Assembly: GCA_030141605.1 (NCBI GenBank)
Contig: JAQGDQ010002405.1
Coordinates: forward strand, 1-64,000
Direction: 5' to 3'
DNA from: Tubiluchus corallicola
Taxonomy: Eukaryota > Priapulida > Priapulimorpha > Priapulimorphida > Tubiluchidae
Length of the DNA stretch: 64,000 nt
Part shown: one piece after another, positions 38,927 through 48,800 of the stretch
How the letters are laid out: every line of letters begins with the position of its first letter
Position numbering within the stretch: position 1 is the stretch's first letter
Notes under the pieces: generated by a model
Seen by the model: the letters and a program-made list of their open reading frames with translations, nothing else
Database searches by the model: none
Told to the model about the DNA's origin: nothing
Translations under genes and position numbers: made by a program

Positions 38927-40573
38927 CCTGTTTTGTGCATTGCAGCACCCAAGTTTATAATTTCATATTTAACAACTTTTTTTGCATTTCAGTTGGCTGT
39001 AATATTTTTGTTCTGACTTGTTTCGATTTGGGCAGAGTGTATTGCAGCTGCCTGATCTGCCGGATTTGTTCCAAGGCTTTTTCAGCAGAGATATCAATAT
39101 TATTTGCCTTCAATAACCTTTCCAGCTCTTTGTAAATGGCATAGGCTGTGAAACAAATACAGATATGGGCTTCAATGCGTTCTTTTAAGCGGTGATAAAC
39201 TGGCCGTATTCGTAAATCAGTTTTTGATATACGAAAAGCTTTTTCCACTTGCCACAACTGACTATAATTCCCGATAACATCTTTTCTCGGTAAATGGGTA
39301 TTGGTTACATAACCCTTCAACCCATCCCAAACTCTATCTGACTGGAACTTATCGTAGTCGATTTTAACGGCAATCTCCCCCGACAGATTCAGATATTTAT
39401 TATACCCGCGATTATTTATGCGATTCTTTGTTAGCTTGCCGGAAGCAACACGTTTTTCAAGTCTTTTTAAGCCCTTCTCTCTGTTTTTTTATCGTTGAAG
39501 GCTCTTTTTTCTGAGAAGCTGATAATCAACCTTCCATTCTTGTTTTTCAACTCAACTGGCTTGTTTTCTTTAATATCAAGAGTTATAATTTTTTCTTTTA
39601 TTTTTTGACTTTCATTCTTTATCCGTCCTCCAAGTATGTACTCGTATTTGTTTTCAATCAAGGCATTTATGTTCTTCTGCGAGAGTAAAGCTGCATCGGC
39701 AACTACAATAGGCCTTTCGATATTAAATTTATTTTGAAAGGCTTCCAGAACAGGGATTAGTGTTTTTGTTTCAGAGGTGTTTCCCTCGAATATTTGATAG
39801 CCAATCGGGTATCCATATTTACCCACCAGTAAACCTATCATTATTTGCGGTTGTTGATGCTTGCCATCTTTGTTGAATCCGGGAATACGGTAGTCATCTT
39901 CTTCTGATGCCTCAAAATACAATGTGGTCATATCATAAAATGCGACACTTATCTTTCCTTTTAGTAGCTTCCTGGTGTGCTTAAAGGTAAGTTGTTCAAT
40001 TTGTGGCTTTAAACTTGTATTTAGCTCGTCAAGGAAACGATAAATAGTGTGTACGCTAACATCTGTATTCAGGTGCTGTCTAAAATAGTCAACGGTTTTT
40101 AATTTGCTTCCCGGGTACACTAACCGACATAATACCAGGTTGCGAAAATAATTGCAGCACCCATCATCCGGAAAGTTAAAGACTTGATAAATTTTGCCTA
40201 AAATTAATTCACTTCCTACAACTTGTAAATGATTGTTTGCAATGCTGCCCACAAAGTTTTCAACCACCAAATCATCGTGTTCAACAAAAAGCGATTGCAT
40301 GCCCCTAAGCCGCTCTATCTCTGTGTTGGCAAGCAATAAAAGCAATTCTTCTTCCCGCTTTGTTTTTGCGCAACCTACGGTTTTTACAACCTTATATTTA
40401 CCATGATTTTTTGAGATTATCTGTACACTCACAGAACCACTCCCGATTCTTATTTTTTCGGACAAACATGCATAAAATTAAGCATGCAGCACCCAAAATG
40501 CAAATTTGAAATTCCTATCTTGCTGATAATCAATAGTGCATTCTTGGGGCGTCGTTGTGGTGCACAAAACAGG
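38927..40573 (-). mobile_element. IS1634-family insertion sequence (1647 bp)
   Basis: The ends carry a perfect 13-bp inverted repeat, CCTGTTTTGTGCA at the left and its complement at the right. The element encodes one IS1634-type transposase on the minus strand, split by a frameshift at a T7/A7 run. Both ends abut an identical 263-bp direct repeat. IS1634 of Mycoplasma mycoides is known for long target duplications of variable length, which this matches. Confidence 0.92.
38955..40465 (-). CDS. IS1634-family transposase, frame changes at an A7 run
   Basis: An IS4-superfamily DDE transposase of about 503 residues if read through. The first frame (40465 to 39467) begins at a TTG (MSEKIRIGSGSVSVQIIS) and holds the first two catalytic Asp regions, AFYDMTTLYFE and IVVADAALLS. 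It then reaches AFNDKK and stops eight codons later. A shift of -1 on the seven A (plus strand T at 39484-39490) continues the family motif NREKGLKRLEKRV and runs on to LWQVEKAFRISKTDLRIRPVYH, which has the third catalytic acid Glu, ending at 38955. So the shifted part is needed for activity. It may be programmed slippage or a one-base deletion; the sequence cannot tell which. Confidence 0.85.
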
Positions 40574-40836
40574 AAACAGATAAAATAATAAAAGAGGTTG
40601 CAGCCATCAAACTTGCAACCTCTTTATGCTTTGAGACCTTCGCAAAGACCTCACTTTATTATTTATCCGCTCCTGAAATTAATCCCAACCTGCTCAATAT
40701 TATCAATATAGAATTTAAAACCTCAACAAATTATAGTGACCTAAAATGCAAGAACTTACTATAACTTACATGCAAAACTTTACAGATTATGATAGGAAAA
40801 TCGTCAAAACAAAATCAGATGAATCTTATAAACTCT
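40574..40836 (+). repeat. 263-bp direct repeat, right copy
   Basis: Base-for-base identical to the left copy, including the hairpin at 40591-40625. It starts at the first base after the right terminal inverted repeat. Perfect identity implies a recent insertion or continued gene conversion. Confidence 0.95.
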
Positions 40837-40925
40837 GCAAAACAGAAAAAACTGCTCTTAAAGGGCTTTGATAGATAGCAAAGCCGTCAGCCTATAATAC
40901 TATACTCATCAATACCATTCACTCC

Positions 40926-42167
40926 CTAAAGCATCTGCGCCATCTGCTCTGTTGAATACTTTCCCTCCTTAAGCTTTCTCCTCACCTCTGAAAACACCTT
41001 AATAGTATACTCTACATCCTCAAGCGAGTGCATGGCTGTCGGAATAAGTCTCAATAACAGCTGCCCCTTAGGAATAACGGGATATATAACTATTGAGCAA
41101 AAAATATTGTAATTTTCACGAAGATCCATTACCACATTAGTGCCCTCAGGAACACTCCCAGAAAGATATATAGGAGTTACGGGAGAACTGGTATTTCCAA
41201 GATTAAACCCATTCTCTCTCAGCCCCTTCTGAAGAGCACACACTATTACCCACAGCCGCTCTACAAACTCGGGATTTGAACGTATCAACTCAAGTCTTTT
41301 TAGAGCACCTATTACCATCGGCATCGGTAACGATTTGGCAAAAGTCTGAGAGCGCATATTATAACGCAAAAAGTTGCAAACCTCCTCGTCACATGACACA
41401 AAACCCCCGATACCTGCCATCGCCTTAGCAAATGTCCCAAAATAAAGATCTATATCGTCCTGTACTCCAAAGTGTAAACCTGTTCCCGCACCCAGCTTGC
41501 CCATTGTTCCAAAACCGTGAGCATCATCTACCAGTAGCCTGAAATTGTACTTCTTCTTCATGGAGATAATCTCATCCAACTTGCCAAGATCACCGGCCAT
41601 ACCAAAAACACCCTCTGTGATAACCAAAATACCCCCTCCTGTCTTCTCCACCACCCTTGCTGCATGACCCAGTTGCTTACTAAGGCTATCCATATCATTG
41701 TGGAGAAAAACAAAACGCTTACCCATGTGCAGGCGTACCCCGTCAACAATACAAGCATGAGACTCAGCATCATAAACGATAACATCATGCCTTCCACACA
41801 AAGCATCTATAATAGACACCATACCCTGATAACCATAATTTAGCAGGAAAGTATCGGGCTTACCTACAAACTCCGACAACTGCTGCTCAAGCTCCTCATG
41901 CTTACTAGTATGCCCAGACATCATCCTGGCACCCATAGGATATGCCATGCCGTACTTAGCAGTAGCCTCACTATCAGTATTACGCACCTTCGGATGATTA
42001 GCCAGCCCAAGATAATTATTCAAACTCCACGTAAGTACCTCTTTACCTCTAAACTTCATACGAGGATGAATCTCTCCCCCCAGCTTAGGAAATGCAAAGT
42101 ACCCGTGTGCATCTTTCTGGTATTTTCCAAGATCGCCCTTAGATTTAATCTTACTAAAAATATCCAC
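40926..42167 (-). CDS. Alpha-oxoamine synthase family PLP enzyme (SPT/KBL/BioF type)
   Basis: 413 residues. It condenses an amino acid with an acyl thioester using pyridoxal phosphate. Visible: SLNNYLGLANHPKV (about 49-62), GARMMSGHTSKHEELE, LLVDDAHGFGTMG (PLP-binding Asp near 215) and GTFAKAMAGIGGF with the catalytic Lys near 247. The family includes serine palmitoyltransferase, 2-amino-3-ketobutyrate CoA ligase, 8-amino-7-oxononanoate synthase and the cysteate acyltransferase of sulfonolipid synthesis. In Bacteroidota a role in sphingolipid or sulfonolipid base formation is likely, but which one cannot be read from the sequence. It stands alone. Confidence 0.88.
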   Translation of the reverse strand: MDIFSKIKSKGDLGKYQKDAHGYFAFPKLGGEIHPRMKFRGKEVLTWSLNNYLGLANHPKVRNTDSEATAKYGMAYPMGARMMSGHTSKHEELEQQLSEFVGKPDTFLLNYGYQGMVSIIDALCGRHDVIVYDAESHACIVDGVRLHMGKRFVFLHNDMDSLSKQLGHAARVVEKTGGGILVITEGVFGMAGDLGKLDEIISMKKKYNFRLLVDDAHGFGTMGKLGAGTGLHFGVQDDIDLYFGTFAKAMAGIGGFVSCDEEVCNFLRYNMRSQTFAKSLPMPMVIGALKRLELIRSNPEFVERLWVIVCALQKGLRENGFNLGNTSSPVTPIYLSGSVPEGTNVVMDLRENYNIFCSIVIYPVIPKGQLLLRLIPTAMHSLEDVEYTIKVFSEVRRKLKEGKYSTEQMAQML

Positions 42168-42509
42168 GATTATTTTTTTTTCTATAAATTTTGTCCAGAA
42201 CAGTGCAAATGTAATCTTTTTTAGCTTTCTGCCAAATGAGGAAAAAATCTATGCAACCATAAACCCTCTTCTCCTTCCATACTTTTATAGCACCTGCTTT
42301 AGAACAAACAGTACACACACAGCTAAGCCGCAACTAAAACCTATGAATAGTTTAAAAATGGGTACTTCCATTTTTAGGGCATTGAAAAAAAGAAGCAACC
42401 TTGCACGTTTTTTTCCATTTTACTATTGCTTTAATAGTTTTTTGAGGAACCGAGCATACCCTGTTTACTGCTAAACCCGTTATACTCCTCAATATACAGT
42501 GGCTCGCTT

Positions 42510-42684
42510 ATACTTTTTTTAAAAGCTCTGTGAATAGCCTGAATAAGTTGGTAAGCTGCGGGAGTGAAAAGCTATCAATACCTACAAAGGCTACGCCTAA
42601 AGAATCTTTGTTGTATCATTTGCAGTCTGCTCCTTGCTCATGTTCTTTTCTGCCTCTTCTTATTGTACCATCGGCATAAACTAT
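42510..42684 (-). pseudogene. Remnant of an N-acetylmuramoyl-L-alanine amidase
   Basis: On the minus strand one frame reads VYADGTIRRGRKEHEQGADC, then K, a TGA stop, YNKDSLGVAFVG and SLPQLTNLFRLFTEL. This is the second half of a T7-lysozyme/AmpD-type amidase, with the zinc Cys and the usual C-KGYN-SLGV spacing kept, but with one in-frame stop. The N-terminal half is unrecognisable. Such amidases often accompany HU-like genes in Bacteroidota. Confidence 0.65.
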
Positions 42685-43660
42685 CTAAATGATAGCTCAC
42701 TTTGCGAAAACCATGTTACTTGTGCCAGCAACCTGCCTCCCCTATAGCGGTATACCTTCCACTGGATAGTGTAGTAGTACAGTCTATTGTTAGCTTTAAA
42801 ATGCTCATCTGTTTTTATTATTAAATTACAGCTACCTGGGGCTTTGAAAATATTGTTGCTCCAATCACTACCCGTATTATAGCAAAAGATGCTCTACTAA
42901 ACTAGGTGCAGTTATCAAACCCTGCACTTCCGTTTTATATAGGCTACAAAGCATACACACAAAGTGGATTTATGCAATAATATTTATTTTGCATGTTTTT
43001 TGCTTTGCCATACCTTTACTTTACCGTAAAGCACCCGTCCGAGCATAGTAAGCAAAAAAACTGCAAAGTGAGGGTGTCAACAATCTCAAAAATGATATTA
43101 AAACTATGCCCAACCCTGTACCCAAATCACCTTTTTGCTACTCCATAAGATTAAATAGCAGGGGTGTCTTCAACCCAGTCTTAAGCATAAAAAAACCACC
43201 TTTAGGGGATGGCTTAAATCGATATTTATTTATCTCATTGTACTTATGGACTACTTAAAGGTATTTTCAACCCTTTACTATGCATTAACGAAAGCCTTAG
43301 ACAATCGCTTTTCATAACTTAAAACCATTCGTATTATTTAGCGTAAATTAACTTTTTTGCACCATTCGTATTATAATTATGCCCCCTCTGCTTGAAACAA
43401 ACACCTTAAAACAGCCTCACAAAGCAATACAAATCAAAAAATATTGAAAACTTTCAGTCCGCTGGTATAACCGGAAACACTGAAAAAGACTCTCACAAAA
43501 TATGCTAATAAAAAAGGTGAATTCTGCAAAAACACCCATACATTGAAAAACAACCTGAAAATTGATATTCTAAAATAAGAACTAATAAAATATGCACAAC
43601 ATAAACATCAACGAAGCTTATGCATATTTAAATAATAGTATTCAATTAAAAATAAGTTAC

Positions 43661-43668
43661 TACTTTTG
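43661..43668 (+). promoter_or_regulatory. Candidate -7 box for the MuiA-like gene
   Basis: TACTTTTG fits TAnnTTTG and lies 52 bp before the ATG. It sits in a small direct repeat (AAGTTACTACTT, seen twice, slightly altered). No clear -33 element. Confidence 0.4.
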
Positions 43669-43720
43669 AAGTTACTACTTTCTTTTGCGTACAACAGTTA
43701 AAACTGGTCACAATAAATAG

Positions 43721-45577
43721 ATGAAAACAATAAGTATTTTAGCCCTTTGCCTAGCTTTCACCAAGCTGCTTTCACAGGAAATAACAGAAAAAGAAGTCGA
43801 AACTAGGATAGACAATGTAACAATATTCATTGAAGGAGCTCAAATTGTAAGGAAAAAACATGTTAACCTGGCAAAAGGAACCACAACACTTAAATATATA
43901 AACCTCTCCCCCTTCATTGACCACAAAAGCGTTCAGGTAAAAGCTGAAGGGGGAATAACTATCTTATCAGTAAACCACCAGCAAAACTACCTAGACAAGC
44001 TCCAAAAACCCAAAGAATTGCTGGATATGGAGAACAGGCTTGAAGAGATTGAAAATAAGGTGAAAATCGAATACACACACCTATCGGTTATTAAGGAAGA
44101 ATTGGCTTTCCTACACGAGAACAGGAACATTGGCGGTAAAAATGAACAAATCAGTGTTACAAACCTTCAGCAAACATCAAAATTTTATAATGAAAAACTA
44201 ACATCTCTGAAACTATCGGAAATTGAACATAACAAAACAATAAAAGAGCTTAATAATCAGAGAACAGACCTGCAAAACCAAATCAGGGCTCTGACTGTCC
44301 AAAAAAAAATTCCTGCCGGAGAAATACTGGTTAAAGTAGATACTAAAAAAACCGGTATATTTTCATTTGAAATCTCATATATCGTCGATAATGCCGGATG
44401 GTTTCCCTCATACGACATTCGAGCAAAAAACATAAGCGAACCGATTCAGTTAATATACAAAGCTAATGTCAAGCAAAACACAAAAGTTGACTGGAAAAAT
44501 GTAAAACTTAAACTTTCGTCCGCTAACCCAAATGTATCAGGAGTTGCTCCCGAACTAAAAACCCACTTCCTGGGTTATAACACATTACCGCCAACCTACA
44601 AACCGGGTGCTAATAATGTAAGTGGAAAAGTAACTGATAATTATGGAGAACCATTACCGGGTGCAACTGTTGTTGTACATGGCACAACAATAGGTACCAC
44701 AACAGACCAGGGTGGAGACTACACCATAACAATTCCCAATCACACAATCCAACTCACCTATTCATGCATTGGGTTTAACCCTCAAACCCTACCGATTTCC
44801 GGTGCAGTAATGAATGTCGCACTTGATGGTAGAAACAGGCATACTGCAACCTTGAAAATGAAAAAGGAATACATGGAGCCACTGCACGCTGTTGACAGTT
44901 CAGCTGAATCGGAAACAAAACTACAAAGTGTGAGCAGCTCAGCAATACCTACAGCCCAGGTTGAAAAACAGACAACAGTTGACTTTGAAATCAAAACCCC
45001 ATACACCATTGCATCAGATAATAAAAACTACACAGTAGACATGGAGTTCTATAACCTCCCTGCATTCTACCAATACTATTGTGTACCAAAAATTGACAAA
45101 AATGCCTTCCTAATAGCAAATATCACAGACTGGGAACAATACAGCCTTCTTGAAGGAGAAGCCAACCTATTTTTTGAAGACACCTATATCGGCAAGGCCC
45201 TGTTGGATGTAAGATATGCTTCAGATACTCTGGGAATATCGTTAGGACGAGATAAAAAAGTATCTGTAAATAGAGAAAAAATCAAAGAGTTTACAAATAA
45301 ACAATCTATTGGCAGTAAAAAAGAAGATAGCATGGCATGGAAAATAACAGTAAGGAATAGCAAAAGCCAAAAAATTGATATGATTATCCTTGACCAGGTT
45401 CCTGTTTCAACAACAAAGGAAATAGAAGTAAAGATCCAAAACTTATCTAACGCAAAACATGACCCCGAAACAGGTAAAATAAAATGGGAGTTTAATCTCA
45501 ATCCAAATGACAAAAAAGAATTTGATTTAAGATACTCAGTTAAATATCCTAAAAACAGAAATTTAATTATAGAATAA
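43721..45577 (+). CDS. MuiA-like DUF4140/DUF4139 protein with an inserted carboxypeptidase-regulatory domain
   Basis: 618 residues with a signal peptide (to about 18). N-terminal DUF4140 (VTIFIEGAQIVRKKHVNL, about 30-125), then a coiled-coil segment (about 100-200), then DUF4139 (about 205-610; FSFEISYIVDNAGWFPSYDI to FDLRYSVKYP). Inside DUF4139, at about 300-372, sits a complete CarboxypepD_reg-like beta-sandwich (VSGKVTDNYGEPLPGATVVV), the module that normally begins SusC proteins. The family is named after a mucoidy inhibitor but its biochemical role is unknown. It should be periplasmic or outer-membrane attached. Confidence 0.9.
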   Translation: MKTISILALCLAFTKLLSQEITEKEVETRIDNVTIFIEGAQIVRKKHVNLAKGTTTLKYINLSPFIDHKSVQVKAEGGITILSVNHQQNYLDKLQKPKELLDMENRLEEIENKVKIEYTHLSVIKEELAFLHENRNIGGKNEQISVTNLQQTSKFYNEKLTSLKLSEIEHNKTIKELNNQRTDLQNQIRALTVQKKIPAGEILVKVDTKKTGIFSFEISYIVDNAGWFPSYDIRAKNISEPIQLIYKANVKQNTKVDWKNVKLKLSSANPNVSGVAPELKTHFLGYNTLPPTYKPGANNVSGKVTDNYGEPLPGATVVVHGTTIGTTTDQGGDYTITIPNHTIQLTYSCIGFNPQTLPISGAVMNVALDGRNRHTATLKMKKEYMEPLHAVDSSAESETKLQSVSSSAIPTAQVEKQTTVDFEIKTPYTIASDNKNYTVDMEFYNLPAFYQYYCVPKIDKNAFLIANITDWEQYSLLEGEANLFFEDTYIGKALLDVRYASDTLGISLGRDKKVSVNREKIKEFTNKQSIGSKKEDSMAWKITVRNSKSQKIDMIILDQVPVSTTKEIEVKIQNLSNAKHDPETGKIKWEFNLNPNDKKEFDLRYSVKYPKNRNLIIE

Positions 45578-45819
45578 AAACTATATCCGGTTAGAACACC
45601 AAAAAGCAGCAGGAGGGATAGCACTTATTCAAATATTTAAGCACTGCGCTATACAAGCAAAAATATCCCAACTGGGCTCAGGTTAAGAAAAAAATCGATA
45701 GTAAATTACTCTTAAAAAAAATGATATAAATATTAATAAAATAAGTTTCGCTAAGGTTTTAACCTTACTTTGTTAACATGTAATGTAATGTACTATAATA
45801 TTATATTAAATCATACCCA
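45578..45819. other. Gap before the alpha-2-macroglobulin gene with a weak dispersed-repeat copy
   Basis: GGGCTCAGGTTAAG and ATTAATAAAATAAGTTTCGC near 45.67-45.76 kb resemble parts of the diverged repeat. A TACTTTG near 45.77 kb could be part of a promoter but deviates from TAnnTTTG. Confidence 0.3.
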
Positions 45820-48800
45820 ATGAGAAAAACAGCGCTAATCTTGTGCACAGTACTGACTGTTCTGCTAATATCATGCAAAGAGAGAGAAAAAGAAGGAGAT
45901 GTAATATACTCCGAAGAGGTTGCAAAAATAGTAAATACAGTAACTAGTGGAGAAATTCAAAGTGGTGACTTAATAGAGGTACAATTTATTGAACCGGTAG
46001 TAGAAGCAGAAGAGGTAGGCAGTGTAGTAAAAGGGGCCTTTAAGATTTCGCCATCCATAAGAGGCGTAGCATACTGGAAAAGCAGAAACACAATAGTATT
46101 TAGACCTGTAGGAGACCTACCCTATAGAAAAACATTTAATGGAAAACTGATTCTATCAGAACTGAATGAGAAATTCAAAGATGAAAATTTGGGATCCATT
46201 GAATTTAGGTTCAGAATTGCAGGAAGGGAAATTGCAAAATTCGATGGAAAACTGATTTTGAAAAATAGCAATAACAGAGAAATATTGCAATACATAGGGA
46301 TAGTCAGCTTTACAGAATCAATTGACCTGAAAACAGTCGAAAAAGCCCTGGAGCTAAAAAAAGGGAAAAAAGCAGTTGAAGTCAAAATAACAGCAGAGCC
46401 AGATGGAAAAACATTCAACTATATATCGGGTGATCTGCTTCGCAAAAGCAGCACAGACAACTATACACTTACCATACGTAAAAAAAAGACAGGCTTACCA
46501 AAAAACTTTAAAAAATCTTTTGAAATCAGCCCATTAGGATCAATGGAACTGACTAAGGTAAGTAGAGAAGATAAGGGAAAATCCCCTAAAATAAGGCTGC
46601 ACTTCTCTGATGAATTTGACCCCGAGCAAAACATTGACGGGCTAATAAAAACAATCCCGGTATCAAACCTGAAAATTCAAAGAATGGGAAGCTCCCTAAT
46701 AATAGACGGGAATTTCCGGGCTGGAGAAAACTATAAACTAATAGTTGAAAAAGGAATAAAAAATAGATGGGGGACAGTAACAGAAAAGAAATATACCCAA
46801 AAGATAACCTTCGCAAATATGGAGCCACAGGTAGAATTTGCATCCAGTGGTATTTTTCTGCCCAGTGGAAACCAGTATAGGCTTCAGTTTCACACAAACA
46901 ACTTAAAAAGAGTCCATGTTGAAGTAAAAAAAGTGTATGCAAATAGTATCCCGAAGTTTTTGAGAAATGAACAGCTGAAAAGCCTGTCTGATAGAAAAGC
47001 TCCCTTTAATGCAAAATACGTCAACCAGGTAGGAGTTATAGTGCACAATGAGACCTTTGAAATAGGCGAAGAAAAAAACGTATGGAAACTAAATGAAATA
47101 GACTTATCAAAGTTGATCCGTAAAAATCACAAAGGGCTCTACTTGGTGCGCCTGAACTTTAACCCGCGAGATATGCTGACAGAAATAGAAAGCGGGAACT
47201 ACGATAAATACATAGAAAAATACGGACAAATCTATAAACCGCTGCTCTTTAGCGATATAGGACTGACATGCAAGAAAATAAAAAACAACTATAAAGTATA
47301 CGCAACAGACATCGCTACAGCAAAACCCATGCAGGGAGTAAGAGTCAAACTAATATCAATCTATGGCGATACAAAATCAACAGCAAACACAGACAGTGAT
47401 GGAATAGCAACACTGTACGGGGAAAGATATTTCAACTACTACATAACAGCAGAAAAAGATGGCCAGCAAAGTGTCATAAAGCCTAATGATATGGAGTGGA
47501 ACACATCAGGATTTGACACCGGGGGAATCAGTGAGCATAACTCAGGCATCAAAGCATACACATATACAGAAAGAGGTGTGTACAGACCTGGTGACGAGAT
47601 AAACATCTCAATAATAGCCCGCTTTACCAAACGAAGCTACCCAAGAAATCACCCTCTCACAATTGAAATGATCAATCCGCAAGGTAAAAAAATATATGAA
47701 GTAACAAACAAGCAAAGCAAGGATGGATTTTACAACTTTAAAGTACAGACAAAAGAGTCCGATCCGACAGGAAACTGGAGAGCAGTGTTTCGTATTGGTA
47801 ATAAAGAGTTTACCCATACAATAAAAATTGAAACGGTTGTCCCGTACCGCTTAAAAATTAAAATTGAGCCGGAGCAGCAGTTTATTGCGTGGAACAAGAC
47901 AACCTTCAATTTGGACTTGAGCAGCACTTACCTGTTCGGAAATCCTGCTGCCGGACTTAAAGCCCGGATTGACACAGAAATATTTAGCATAAAAAAGAGA
48001 TTCAAAAAGTATGATAGCTTTGTATTTACAAATCCCAGTGTCGATTTTCAGCCTATTGAGCAAACAATATTTGAAGGAGAACTTGATAATAACGGGAAAA
48101 AACTTACCGAGTGGAACCTGCCAGATGTCTCAAACGCACCATCAGCACTAATGGTAAAAGTAACCGGTAAGGTCATGGAAAAAGGGGGCAGACCAAACGA
48201 AAACATCTCATTCTTACCATATGAACCATACTCCCACTACGTAGGAATACAACCGCCAAAGTACCACTACATACCGACAGGGAGCAACCTTGAAGTACCG
48301 GCTATTATTGTTACGCCTGAAGGAAAACCTGTGGCAGGAAGATCACTGAAATATCGAATATACCGAAACACTGAGCATTGGTGGTGGCAATACGATAAAA
48401 AACTACGCTTTAAATCAGATAAAAACACAGTGTTGATAGGAGAAGGGAGTGTCAACTCCAAAACAACACATAGTATCATAAAATTCTTGCCAATAGAACG
48501 TGGCACATTTTTAATTGAAGTAACCGATGAAGAAGGAACGGGACACACGTCAGGTATCTTTGTAACAGCCTATAAATACGGTAGCTCAGGTGGGGAAGAT
48601 AAAAGTGCTGGCACACTGGAACTAAGCTCCCAAAAGAACAAGTACTACACAAATGAGCATATCAAAGTTCAATTCCCTGCCCCAAAAGAGGGAATAGCTC
48701 TGATAACTGTTGAAAAAGGAGGAGAAATACTGTACAACACATGGGTATCACCAAAAGGAGAAGACCTGACTGAAGTTAAAATACCCGCTACAGAAAAAAT

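Larger units (their letters stand above)
42168..43720. other. 1.5-kb stretch of decayed DNA without an intact gene
   Basis: No frame of useful length. It holds the amidase remnant listed separately and, just upstream of it on the minus strand, a short stretch in another frame (KANNRLYYYTIQWKVYRYRG) that also looks like former coding sequence. A decayed copy of the dispersed repeat may lie near 43.49-43.53 kb. The promoter of the next gene is at its right end. Confidence 0.6.

Noticed and set aside
38836-39135. 99-codon plus-strand frame across the left end of the IS1634-type element
   Set aside because: It runs from the target duplication into the element antisense to the transposase, so it is a chance frame.
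38664-40836. The two 263-bp repeats as flanking IS copies of a composite transposon
   Set aside because: They have no terminal inverted repeats and no coding capacity; the inner element itself has the 13-bp ends that abut them.
42510-42684. In-frame TGA of the amidase remnant as a selenocysteine codon
   Set aside because: The position corresponds to an ordinary residue next to the zinc site, the N-terminal half is decayed, and no SECIS-like hairpin or sel gene is seen.
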